DNA of 38,849 nucleotides from Promethearchaeota archaeon (GTDB lineage: Archaea > Asgardarchaeota > Lokiarchaeia > Sigyniarchaeales > SOKP01). Made by a program: the position numbers and the translations under genes. The stretch spans positions 2,891,151-2,929,999 of the forward strand of contig CP070831.1 in assembly GCA_020344955.1 (NCBI GenBank). The letters are read 5' to 3'. Positions 26,950 to 34,371 of this stretch are shown here, in pieces; position 1 is the first letter of the stretch, and the number at the start of each line of letters is the position of its first letter. The notes under the pieces are model-generated. The model saw only the letters and a program-made list of their open reading frames with translations, did not search any database and had not been told where the DNA came from.

Positions 26950-27516
26950 TTGAGACCGTCTCGAGTTTTTAGGTTTATATTTAAAATTTTTATTTCATTA
27001 TTGACTTTATCAGTTACTGTTGTATCTATACTCGGTGCTTTATCTGCAACTTTGATCCTCTATAATCCTGATAATATCGGGATAAATCCTGGTAATATAG
27101 ATATCAATTTTAATTATCCTCCAATGAACATTAATTTCACATTTCCATTTAATATAACAAATGCGGGATTTTTTGATTTAGAAAATCTTGAACTAAAGAT
27201 AGATTTGGCAATGAATTATACTCATGTAAATTATCCAATACCCGGAGTTAATACAACAAAAGTAATACCAATTTATTCAAACTCAACAAATTTTGGGACA
27301 ATTCCAAAGGGAACAACAGGGAACTTTAATTTTACAGGACTTTGGGATGATTTCTCTTTTCCGGGTATAAGCAATTTTACAACAGATATTGATTGGTTCA
27401 GAGGACCACCGGCTATATTATTTTATGCTAATTTTACTGTCAGTTTAGATTACTCAATAGGATTACACTCACTTACAATTGGCTTTGTTGATATATATGT
27501 AGGAGGATTTCCATAG
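26950..27516 (+). CDS. Membrane-anchored outer protein with LEA14-like beta-sandwich (operon gene 1)
   Basis: A 188-residue protein. Residues 1-37 are a basic start (RPSRVFRF) and one hydrophobic span that also serves as signal anchor. Residues 40-188 are outside the membrane and beta-rich, with eight N-x-S/T sequons. The pattern INFTFPFNITNAGFFDLENL, then paired strands and a final GLHSLTIGFVDIYVGG, resembles the LEA14/WHy beta-sandwich, where 'f.f.v.Npg....l..l' strands recur; this is a weak match. TTG at 26950 is the only workable start. It heads a three-gene operon: gene 2 starts 13 nt after the stop, with a Shine-Dalgarno. I recognise no characterised homologue of the whole operon. Confidence 0.65.
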   Translation: MRPSRVFRFIFKIFISLLTLSVTVVSILGALSATLILYNPDNIGINPGNIDINFNYPPMNINFTFPFNITNAGFFDLENLELKIDLAMNYTHVNYPIPGVNTTKVIPIYSNSTNFGTIPKGTTGNFNFTGLWDDFSFPGISNFTTDIDWFRGPPAILFYANFTVSLDYSIGLHSLTIGFVDIYVGGFP

Positions 27517-27517
27517 T

Positions 27518-27523
27518 AGGTGG
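27518..27523 (+). promoter_or_regulatory. Shine-Dalgarno of operon gene 2
   Basis: AGGTGG ends 6 nt before the ATG at 27530 and matches the archaeal anti-SD. It supports this start and shows that internal operon genes use Shine-Dalgarno initiation. Confidence 0.6.
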
Positions 27524-27529
27524 TATTAA

Positions 27530-28015
27530 ATGGGTGCTGTTAAAAATATGGTAAGAGGTTTTATATATTCTGGTATTTATGCTGTTGTTACAATTGTTAT
27601 TCCATTACTTACATTTACATGGCTTTGGAATATGGTAGTTGAAGGCTTTCCTTTAAGCTTTGAACAACAAGAATATCAAAATGTAATTTTTTGGGTAACA
27701 GCTTTTGGATTAATAATTACAGGATGTGCATTCTTCACTCATTCTTCTCCAAAACAGTCAATCCGAAAAGCAGTATTTGCTCTGATTCAAGTACTAGTAA
27801 ATTGTCTTTATATATGGAGCTATAAATTCTCTGGTGCAACTAATATAGGATTCATAATCACAGATCCATTAATGGGATTTATAGCATTAAATATTCAACA
27901 AATGGTCTTAATTTATATGGGTATATATTTTCTCACAATCGTCATAAAAGTATATGATATATTCGATTTTACAATTAACAGAGAGAAAATTCGAGAAGAT
28001 CGAATGAAAGCATAA
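27530..28015 (+). CDS. Four-span membrane protein of unknown function (operon gene 2)
   Basis: A 161-residue integral membrane protein. Hydrophobic segments lie at about residues 10-34, 52-70, 82-100 and 120-142, and the protein ends in a charged cytosolic helix (INREKIREDRMKA). No catalytic motif is evident. The loop after the first span holds NMVVEGFPLSFEQQEYQN, and another holds THSSPKQSIRKA. Co-transcription with its neighbours is certain from spacing (13 nt before, 14 nt after) and clear Shine-Dalgarno sites on genes 2 and 3. It may form a complex with genes 1 and 3. I recognise no family. Confidence 0.7.
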   Translation: MGAVKNMVRGFIYSGIYAVVTIVIPLLTFTWLWNMVVEGFPLSFEQQEYQNVIFWVTAFGLIITGCAFFTHSSPKQSIRKAVFALIQVLVNCLYIWSYKFSGATNIGFIITDPLMGFIALNIQQMVLIYMGIYFLTIVIKVYDIFDFTINREKIREDRMKA

Positions 28016-28017
28016 AA

Positions 28018-28022
28018 GAGGT
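28018..28022 (+). promoter_or_regulatory. Shine-Dalgarno of operon gene 3
   Basis: GAGGT is followed by a 7-nt A-rich spacer and ATG at 28030, supporting this start codon. Confidence 0.55.
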
Positions 28023-28029
28023 AAAAAAA

Positions 28030-28428
28030 ATGATTTTACAAGGATTGGAATTTTATCAAGTTCTTGCTGATATTATTGGAGCAATATTGATTTTTCTTAA
28101 ACCTCTTATTGAACCAATTGGGGTTTTTATGGTGAATTGGATTACTGTGACTATAGGATTTTTACAACAGAACCTTGGGAGCAACCTAACTCTCTTCATT
28201 GTTATATGCGTAATTTTGATAATATTAGGCATGATAGTAAATATAATCTGGCCAGGAGATCGTCCAGGTACAATTTTTTCTAAAGGTATTGAAAAATTTG
28301 AAGATTTAGAAGATAAAATAGAATTATCTGGAAAGAAAGATATCCTAGATGAAGTTAGACGTTGTAAAGATTGTGGCAATCCAATAGGAGATGCCGATGT
28401 CTGTTCATTATGTGGAGCTCGTAACTAG
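28030..28428 (+). CDS. Membrane protein with C-terminal zinc ribbon (operon gene 3)
   Basis: A 132-residue protein. Residues 5-45 form an amphipathic to hydrophobic hairpin, and 55-77 a strong span (LTLFIVICVILIILGMIVNII). A linker helix with acidic pairs (KFEDLEDKIEL) leads to a C-terminal zinc ribbon, CKDCGNPIGDADVCSLCGARN trimmed here to its key residues: CxxC near 114-117 and CxxC near 126-129. The ribbon would be cytosolic and could bind a partner or nucleic acid. It is the third gene of the operon. Zinc-ribbon tails on small membrane proteins are frequent in archaea, but this three-gene set is not one I know. Confidence 0.7.
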   Translation: MILQGLEFYQVLADIIGAILIFLKPLIEPIGVFMVNWITVTIGFLQQNLGSNLTLFIVICVILIILGMIVNIIWPGDRPGTIFSKGIEKFEDLEDKIELSGKKDILDEVRRCKDCGNPIGDADVCSLCGARN

Positions 28429-28613
28429 AGTAATTTTTTTTCCCAAATATTCAGCGATGAGTCCTTCTACTTCATCAGTTTCATAACTAACATCAACCTT
28501 AATAATAAGGAAAATGATTTATTAAATGGATAATATTAAATTTAAATTTTGTATCTATTGTAATTAGGTATAATAATAAGAATATATATCATCTATATCT
28601 TTGTAGAGAGTAC

Positions 28614-29363
28614 ATGGGCATTCAAAATAATCTTGAAAGCTTTAAGAGTAAAAAGGAACTTGCTGATGAATTAAATTATTATAAATCCTTTATTCTAAAG
28701 AAAATAAAGGATGGAGATTATAATTCAGCTTTAGAAAAAGTTAGATCAGCATTAGTAATACTCGAAGAACATCAAAATCTTTTTAATATTAAAAGACAGC
28801 TTCTTGAATTTTATGAGTTATATAAACAAGTACTTTCAGAATTATCTGATCAAAGAATGATTTATGAACGTCGTTTCAATAATCTTTTAAAAGAGAAGCT
28901 TAGTGAATCCAATCTTGAAAGCTTTTCGAAATTATTAGCTATGTTAAAAAATGATGTGGACAGTAATCAAGATAAGTATAATTTATATGATATTAGTGCC
29001 AATATTAATAACTATTTTAAGTACATTAAGAAAATGTACGAAATTTTGAGTTGTTATAAAGTTTTAAATTACCATGATGCTTCTGAGAAAATCTTCGAGT
29101 TTGTACGGGAAATCAAATCCGAGAATTTACCAAATCTGAAGATGTTAATTTTGCTAACTTATCAAAATCTAATATGTGAAAAATTAAACAAGTTTTCAGT
29201 GGAATTTGATAAAATTACATTACCTATTCTTTCTGAAAAAATGGCAATAAATCAGAGACAGCTAATTGATTTCATCAATCTTATAAAAAAGCAACCCAAA
29301 AGTCCAATACAAGATTATATTTCAACAACAAAAGAAATTATATTTAGGAAATCAAGCTTTTAA
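28614..29363 (+). CDS. All-helical protein with PCI-like C-terminus, hypothetical
   Basis: A soluble 249-residue protein, almost wholly helical. Residues 15-75 read like a TPR-type pair (SALEKVRSALVILEEHQ). Residues 75-165 are longer, coiled-coil-prone helices rich in Lys and Glu. Residues 205-235 (KITLPILSEKMAINQRQLIDFI) look like the winged-helix closing a PCI domain, where a helical repeat runs into a small 'L..lA..l.i....l...I' motif. PCI proteins scaffold the proteasome lid, COP9 signalosome and eIF3, always with MPN proteins. A JAMM/MPN gene lies about 2 kb away on the other strand. The PCI assignment is my reading and weak. It converges with the radical SAM gene (12 nt). Confidence 0.5.
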   Translation: MGIQNNLESFKSKKELADELNYYKSFILKKIKDGDYNSALEKVRSALVILEEHQNLFNIKRQLLEFYELYKQVLSELSDQRMIYERRFNNLLKEKLSESNLESFSKLLAMLKNDVDSNQDKYNLYDISANINNYFKYIKKMYEILSCYKVLNYHDASEKIFEFVREIKSENLPNLKMLILLTYQNLICEKLNKFSVEFDKITLPILSEKMAINQRQLIDFINLIKKQPKSPIQDYISTTKEIIFRKSSF

Positions 29364-29375
29364 AATTAGAAAAAA

Positions 29376-30299
29376 TTATAAACCTCTATAAAAATCCGGA
29401 CGCAATATATCAGAATGAGTTATTCCATAATTTATTGTACTTAAAATGCTTTCTTTTTCTCTATCTAAAATACCTTTTATTGGTAAATAATTTGATGCAT
29501 GATTACATCGGAAAATGCAATTTGCATTTTTATTATGAAAATTAATTTTTTCTATGAATGTCTTTAACTCTTGAAGAATTTCTTTTGATTTCATTTCCTG
29601 AAATTCCTCCTTAATTTTTTTTTTAAAAATTTCTGTTCCTGAAGGGATCATAAGTGTAAGGAATGCAATATACCAAATTCTATTGTCATTAGGACATATT
29701 TGGTTTACTAAATCTGCTGATTCTATTGCATGTTCTTTTGAAATTTCAGGATTTTTTCTCCCTCCGAGACCATTTATCAATGTCGCTGATAAAGTTATCC
29801 CTGCTTTCATCAGTTTCTCAGAAGCTTTAATGTGATCTGATTTACTTGCTTGTTTGTGTACAATATCAAGTAATCTATCAGAACCAGACTCAAAACCAAC
29901 ATAAGCAATTTTAAGACCAGCATCAAATAACGTTTTTAATTGCTCATCCGACTTTTTAAGTATATCCTTAGAGTGAGCATAAACACCACACCTTTCCAAA
30001 TTTGGAAAAAGCTTATATGCATATCTAGTAACTTCTAATAATTTCTCTGTAGGTGTCACCATTGCATTACCATCCAGGAAAAAAATTTTTCGCACATTTG
30101 CCCCGTATTGTTTTCTGGCAATATCTAAATCTCTTTTTACTAACTCTACATCTCTAACTAAGAATTCTTTCCGAAGATTTGACATACAAAAATCACATTT
30201 AAATGTACAACCCTCGGTTAATTGAATCAACAATGAAAATGCTTCACTAGGTGGACGGAATACTGGTTTACAATAATAAATTTCTTCTGTTCCTGTCAT
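29376..30299 (-). CDS. Radical SAM protein of unknown substrate
   Basis: The 307-residue protein has the radical SAM cluster motif CTFKCDFC (CX3CX2C, residues 31-38), a GFESGSDRLLDIV block binding S-adenosylmethionine in the barrel, and LINGLGGRKNPEIS toward the end of the barrel. Two additional cysteines in the C-terminal part (CIFRCNHASNY) could bind a second metal or be structural. It starts at ATG 30299 only 22 nt after the zinc-finger gene, so co-transcription with that gene is likely. A paralogue begins at 38256. Substrate is unknown; neither B12 nor SPASM domains are visible. Confidence 0.85.
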   Translation of the reverse strand: MTGTEEIYYCKPVFRPPSEAFSLLIQLTEGCTFKCDFCMSNLRKEFLVRDVELVKRDLDIARKQYGANVRKIFFLDGNAMVTPTEKLLEVTRYAYKLFPNLERCGVYAHSKDILKKSDEQLKTLFDAGLKIAYVGFESGSDRLLDIVHKQASKSDHIKASEKLMKAGITLSATLINGLGGRKNPEISKEHAIESADLVNQICPNDNRIWYIAFLTLMIPSGTEIFKKKIKEEFQEMKSKEILQELKTFIEKINFHNKNANCIFRCNHASNYLPIKGILDREKESILSTINYGITHSDILRPDFYRGL

Positions 30300-30321
30300 T
30301 ACTCATTTAAAATTATATTAA

Positions 30322-31029
30322 TTAGTCCTCTTCTTCTTCCTCTTCCTCGTCTACTTCCTCAATATCAGAAGGTTTTTTTGTACAAGAATTTAAATGGCGT
30401 CCTAGTCTAACAAATTCTTTCCCACAATAAGGACATTTCTGTTTGTCTCCAGATTTTTTAGTAGCGGGTTTCTTAGTGGCGGTTTGCTTTTTCTTTCTTT
30501 TTGAGGGCATAATATCTTCAATGCTGACATCATCAGGAGCAAATTCACATTCCTGTATATGAGATACTAAATCTCCAAAGAATTCACCGCAAAAGGGGCA
30601 CTCTGTGGTATCAGCAAATTCCTCTGAATCTCCTAATTCAGCTTTTCCTGCTTTTCTTTTTTCAAATTTTAATGGAGCTTCTTCTTCTTCTTCCTCAAAT
30701 TCATCTATCGATAAATCGATATCTTCATCAGATGTTATTTCAGCAATTTCAAATTCTTCTAATTTTATCTCTTTCTCTTTAATTTTTTTTTCTGCTATTT
30801 TTTTGCTTTCTTCATATAATTCAGAAAAACGTTGATTGTTTTTAGCGGGATCATATATTTTACATACTTGACAAACATAAGCTCGCGTACCCAAAGTTAA
30901 TTCTCTAGCAGGACAATAGCACAAAGCCTGAAGACTGTTGCTGATATTACCTTTCGGTTCAAGATGTTTACACACTATTTTTCTTGAATATTTAATTTTC
31001 TGTTTGCGTCGTGGGATAGCAATCACCAA
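30322..31029 (-). CDS. Multi-zinc-finger acidic protein with two CCHC (UBZ-like) fingers
   Basis: A 235-residue protein. N-terminal cysteine-rich module (about residues 20-58): CKHL, CYCPAR, CQVC, a possible zinc or Fe-S fold. Then a Lys/Glu-rich helix and a long acidic stretch. Two fingers of form CX2CX9HX3C follow: CPFCGEFFGDLVSHIQEC (about 143-160) and CPYCGKEFVRLGRHLNSC (about 198-215), joined by a basic KRKKK segment; the protein ends in poly-Glu. CCHC fingers with a HxxxC end occur in ubiquitin-binding UBZ4 modules such as RAD18, though those have a slightly longer CX2C-to-H spacing; they could also bind nucleic acids. Start is TTG 31029 or GTG 31026, since no ATG is near. It lies 88 nt downstream of the JAMM gene and 22 nt upstream of the radical SAM gene. 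Confidence 0.75.
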   Translation of the reverse strand: MVIAIPRRKQKIKYSRKIVCKHLEPKGNISNSLQALCYCPARELTLGTRAYVCQVCKIYDPAKNNQRFSELYEESKKIAEKKIKEKEIKLEEFEIAEITSDEDIDLSIDEFEEEEEEAPLKFEKRKAGKAELGDSEEFADTTECPFCGEFFGDLVSHIQECEFAPDDVSIEDIMPSKRKKKQTATKKPATKKSGDKQKCPYCGKEFVRLGRHLNSCTKKPSDIEEVDEEEEEEED

Positions 31030-31117
31030 AAGAAGTATATAAGATAATTATTCTTAAAATTTAATTTTTTTGGATTTCAGTCTAAAAAACAAGAGATTTG
31101 AGAGTCTAGAATTATTA

Positions 31118-32707
31118 TTAAAAATTATATTGTAAATTTTTGAGATCACTAGTAATTTTATTTTTTAATTTAGTGTCATTGAGATTTGGTAGAATCTCTT
31201 CAATAATATCTCTTAACTCTACAATTTTCTGAATAAGTAATTCTGGTTTATTCCAAAAATCAGTCCTTAATGGATGGGCGTTTAGAATGGCTTTATTAAA
31301 ATTTTCAATTGCTGCCCGATAAAAAACACAGGCATTTTCTATTCTATTAAGCCGCGATTGATAAATTGAGCCGATTTTATTAAAACACATTCCTGCGCCT
31401 GCAAAATCTCCTTCTTTTTCAAAATTAACAGCGGCATCTTGAATCTTATTTAAGGCATCTTCTAGAACTTCATTATCTCCTTTTTTTAATAACAAATATC
31501 CATTAATATAATATGCTACTCCTAAATAAAAACGATGATTTTGTTTCTTAGCAATTTTGTTTAAATCTTCAACAAATTCTCCCGCAAAAGTTAAATGTTC
31601 ATTTGAAATACACTTATGTGATACAATTCTTAATAACTCTAGTACCCTTTCAAAATCTTTATTTTCTTTATAAATTGCGATCCCTTGCTTAAATTTTTCA
31701 ATCCCGATAAATGAATCCTTATTTTCAAAAGCTTGGTTCCCTTGATATATTAATTGTTCCGCTGTCTCTTTCGACTTTATCTCTCTTTGCTTTTTTTTTG
31801 TAGTACTCTCGCTATAAAAAAAATCATCAACTCCAAATGCAATATCTTCGGTCATTGGAATTTCTGTTAAGAAATTTTCATTTGAAAAATCACTTGATTG
31901 AGATTCAAATGACTGCGGTTCTCTAAGAGAATTTTTTTCTCGTGCAAATTCTTCTCTATATGCTGATTGTAATGGTTTTCCTTCAGTAACCAATGAAGAT
32001 AACTCAGATAACACATTTGCAAAGAAGTATTTATTCAATCCATCAATGATATAATCTACTTTATGATAGTTATTATCAAACGAAGGATCATTAATATTCA
32101 TATTTACATCTGTTATTCTATAAATTTCAAAGCCTGTATCATATTTTGTCATAGCATGCTCAGTACCGTCTTCACTTTTAATAATTTCTTCTTTCTTTTT
32201 TCCTAAAAGAGTGTGATCAAACACAAGTCCGCAAAAATCTTCATTATTTTGCTGAAATCCCAGTTGATTAATTATATCTATATAAGAAAAGAATAAGTTA
32301 AGGCCTGGGTGACTATGGAACCATCCAACCATGTAATAACCTTTCCCTTCTTTATCTAGCTTCCCTTGAATTTCTTCTATAAAACCATAATGTCGTTCAT
32401 CCAATTGTACATCAGTTGCATGTCCAAATGTTAAAGCTTCTGCTCGTTCCACATAGACTAATTCCTTATCGGAATTTCCAATTAAAATACCATAAATTTC
32501 CTTCCACTGTTCTGGGGGTATTGATTTGTTTGCATATCTACTTGCATATAAGATTATTGTCTTATAAGCATCTGCTTTAATAATGACAGGTTTCTTTGCT
32601 TTTTCCAATTGTTTTTCCTCATCAATTACCCCCTTCTCATCAGATTCTTCTAAATCTTCTTTATTTGAATCTTCCCTATTATTTGTTTTTTTGAAATCCT
32701 CAGACAT
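31118..32707 (-). CDS. Rpn11-like JAMM/MPN metalloprotease fused to a TPR-type C-terminus
   Basis: A predicted zinc isopeptidase. Residues 1-40 are a charged disordered tail. Residues 41-225 are an MPN domain with an intact JAMM motif: E70 in KEIYGILIG, then HSHPGLNLFFSYID with H131, H133, S141 and D144 (HxHx7SxxD), preceded by VGWF as in Rpn11 and CSN5. Residues 225-310 form a polar linker. Residues 315-529 are helical repeats (AEQLIYQGNQAFENKD, GVAYYINGYLLLKKGD, GAGMCFNKIGSIYQ) with the spacing of TPR or alpha-SNAP repeats. Rpn11 removes ubiquitin at the proteasome; the added TPR part suggests substrate or complex docking. ATG 32707 lies 62 nt downstream of comE on the same strand. Confidence 0.85.
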   Translation of the reverse strand: MSEDFKKTNNREDSNKEDLEESDEKGVIDEEKQLEKAKKPVIIKADAYKTIILYASRYANKSIPPEQWKEIYGILIGNSDKELVYVERAEALTFGHATDVQLDERHYGFIEEIQGKLDKEGKGYYMVGWFHSHPGLNLFFSYIDIINQLGFQQNNEDFCGLVFDHTLLGKKKEEIIKSEDGTEHAMTKYDTGFEIYRITDVNMNINDPSFDNNYHKVDYIIDGLNKYFFANVLSELSSLVTEGKPLQSAYREEFAREKNSLREPQSFESQSSDFSNENFLTEIPMTEDIAFGVDDFFYSESTTKKKQREIKSKETAEQLIYQGNQAFENKDSFIGIEKFKQGIAIYKENKDFERVLELLRIVSHKCISNEHLTFAGEFVEDLNKIAKKQNHRFYLGVAYYINGYLLLKKGDNEVLEDALNKIQDAAVNFEKEGDFAGAGMCFNKIGSIYQSRLNRIENACVFYRAAIENFNKAILNAHPLRTDFWNKPELLIQKIVELRDIIEEILPNLNDTKLKNKITSDLKNLQYNF

Positions 32708-32769
32708 CTATTTTAACCATGTATTAATTTTAGATTCTAAAGAAATAATAAGGGTGAACTTAATTAAAT

Positions 32770-33330
32770 TTATTTATCAATAAGTATCGCATTTCTAAAT
32801 CGTTTTTTTATTTCTTCAGGATGTAATGGGACATTTTCGACAGGAGCATTACCTGGTTTAACTTTAATAAGCACAAAATGACATCCAATAGAAATTTTTT
32901 TCAAAATTTCAGTAATATCTTCTTCCCTATCAATAATTAATATTGAACTAAAACCAGCACCCTTGGCTATGATATCTAATTTTGTTTTCCCATTTGTATA
33001 TGTTTTTTGATCTCCAGTTGATCCATAAGTAGAATTATCAATAATGATTAGAGTCAGATTATGTGGGTGATTATTAGCAATAGTACTTAGACTTCCAAGA
33101 TTCATTAATATTGATCCATCTCCATCTATACACCATATCCTTCTTTCAGGTCTAGATATTGCTATACCAAATGCAATTGAAGATGCAAGTCCCATAGATC
33201 CTAGCATATAAAAATTCTCATTACGATCTTTTATATGAAATAATTCTCTTGAAGGCGCTCCAAGATTACATACTACTAATTCATCCTTTAATAGTGGTAC
33301 AATTTTTTTTATAGCATCAAATCTTTTCAT
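32770..33330 (-). CDS. comE: Sulfopyruvate decarboxylase, beta subunit (ThDP-binding)
   Basis: The ThDP-pyrophosphate half of sulfopyruvate decarboxylase, making sulfoacetaldehyde for coenzyme M. The cofactor motif runs from G70-D71-G72 (IDGDGSILMNLGSLSTI) to N99 in LIIIDNSTYGSTGDQ. MNLGSL and YGSTGDQ are characteristic of ComE and the ComE half of fused ComDE. Length 186 residues matches separate ComE subunits. The ATG overlaps the comD stop by four bases (ATGA) and a strong Shine-Dalgarno lies just upstream, so the two subunits are translated in step. Phosphonopyruvate decarboxylase is the nearest alternative and less likely given these motifs. Confidence 0.82.
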   Translation of the reverse strand: MKRFDAIKKIVPLLKDELVVCNLGAPSRELFHIKDRNENFYMLGSMGLASSIAFGIAISRPERRIWCIDGDGSILMNLGSLSTIANNHPHNLTLIIIDNSTYGSTGDQKTYTNGKTKLDIIAKGAGFSSILIIDREEDITEILKKISIGCHFVLIKVKPGNAPVENVPLHPEEIKKRFRNAILIDK

Positions 33331-33842
33331 TTTTCACCTCTCCAAAGAGATCGTTTTAAAAGAATCCCTACTGACTCCTTATATTCTTTACTAAGATTAA
33401 CTGCTAAATTGATATCATTAATATTTTCACTTGAATTTATGATGAACTTTTTAATATTTAATAAATCTAATAAATTTGGTGTTAGTTGCCCCATTGGAAT
33501 TTGTGCTAAAATCTTTTCTCCCTCAGCACCTCTATGACTCATTATAAATATAACTGGAATTTTATATAATTGCAATAAAGATTTTATAGCATTTACTGAA
33601 TTACCTAATCCAGAATTTTGCATCAAAATTGCTGGTCTTCTTCCCCCTAGATAAGCTCCTGCAGCAATACCAACTCCTTCCTCTTCACGAGTTATTGGAA
33701 TATGCTGAATCTCATCTTTTTCATCAATAATGTTCAAAAGACCTTTCAATAAAATACATGGTAATGATAAAATTAAACTAATTCCAGAGTTTTTGATTGC
33801 TTCATATAATTTATTATCTACATTCAAACCAATAACGCCCAT
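33327..33842 (-). CDS. comD: Sulfopyruvate decarboxylase, alpha subunit
   Basis: The pyrimidine-binding half of the ThDP enzyme. ITREEEGVGIAAGAYLGG (about residues 50-67) holds the glutamate that activates the cofactor, and PAILMQNSGLGNSVNAIKSL is the family signature. MSHRGAEGEK and AQIPMGQLTP match ComD well. The length of 171 residues equals single-domain ComD of methanogens. Coenzyme M is best known from methanogens and alkane/alkene oxidisers; no methyl- or alkyl-CoM reductase gene is in this window. The gene starts a five-gene - strand run (comD, comE, JAMM, zinc finger, radical SAM), although the last three may have their own promoters. Confidence 0.82.
   Translation of the reverse strand: MGVIGLNVDNKLYEAIKNSGISLILSLPCILLKGLLNIIDEKDEIQHIPITREEEGVGIAAGAYLGGRRPAILMQNSGLGNSVNAIKSLLQLYKIPVIFIMSHRGAEGEKILAQIPMGQLTPNLLDLLNIKKFIINSSENINDINLAVNLSKEYKESVGILLKRSLWRGEK
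33336..33344 (-). promoter_or_regulatory. Shine-Dalgarno of comE inside comD
   Basis: On the - strand GGAGAGGTG ends about 5 nt before the comE ATG (33330). It lies within the last codons of comD and is the strongest ribosome-binding site in the window. Confidence 0.65.
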
Positions 33843-33989
33843 ATTTGTTAAAATTGTTTACAATCATTAATCTACAAATATCTTTAAAGCTTAAGAACTA
33901 ATCTATATTCGTTAAATTTTATGCAGAAAATTTAAGTAAATGTAAGAATTAACAAATCTGATTCAACCAAATCTAATAATGTGAATAAA

Positions 33990-34367
33990 ATGGTTATTGA
34001 AATAATTGCTTCAATTTATACAATTGTAATAGGAATCACAATGTTAATAATGTGGCTCCTGTTATTAATGAAGAAGGAAGTACCCGAACTTAAGACAAAG
34101 CCAACACAAATATTTTTCCATTTAGTTGCTGAATTTCTGACATCTATAATACTTATAATCGGAGGGATTGGGTTGGTAATGAATCAATCTTGGGGAGTAA
34201 CAATGTTCTTTATAGCTATTGGAATGGCGATTTACTCTACAATAAACGCAGCAGGTTTTTATGGACAATTAAAAGATTGGCCAATGTTTATTACGTTAAT
34301 TGTATTTACATTCGTTTCTCTTTTAATCACTTCATTGATAATACTTATTGAATTTCAAGTATTATGA
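33990..34367 (+). CDS. Small four-span membrane protein, unknown
   Basis: A 125-residue integral membrane protein (a GTG at 33981 would add three residues). Four hydrophobic segments cover about residues 3-25, 42-62, 68-88 and 97-122 of the ATG form. Loops are short: MKKEVPELKTKPTQ between spans 1 and 2, and GFYGQLKDWP between spans 3 and 4. No catalytic or binding motif is recognised. It is a single gene, divergent from comD and converging with the CaiB-like gene (4 nt between stops). Confidence 0.65.
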   Translation: MVIEIIASIYTIVIGITMLIMWLLLLMKKEVPELKTKPTQIFFHLVAEFLTSIILIIGGIGLVMNQSWGVTMFFIAIGMAIYSTINAAGFYGQLKDWPMFITLIVFTFVSLLITSLIILIEFQVL

Positions 34368-34371
34368 ATGC

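Noticed and set aside
28358..28518. Minus-strand open stretch that reads like coding sequence (contains VDVSYETDEVEGLIAEYLG)
   Set aside because: It has no start codon in a sensible place, runs antisense into the zinc-ribbon gene and is only about 54 codons. It may be a gene remnant, but I cannot support it as a gene.
32770..33842. Phosphonopyruvate decarboxylase or acetolactate synthase split in two
   Set aside because: MNLGSL and YGSTGDQ motifs and the subunit sizes fit ComD/ComE better, and no phosphonate genes are nearby.
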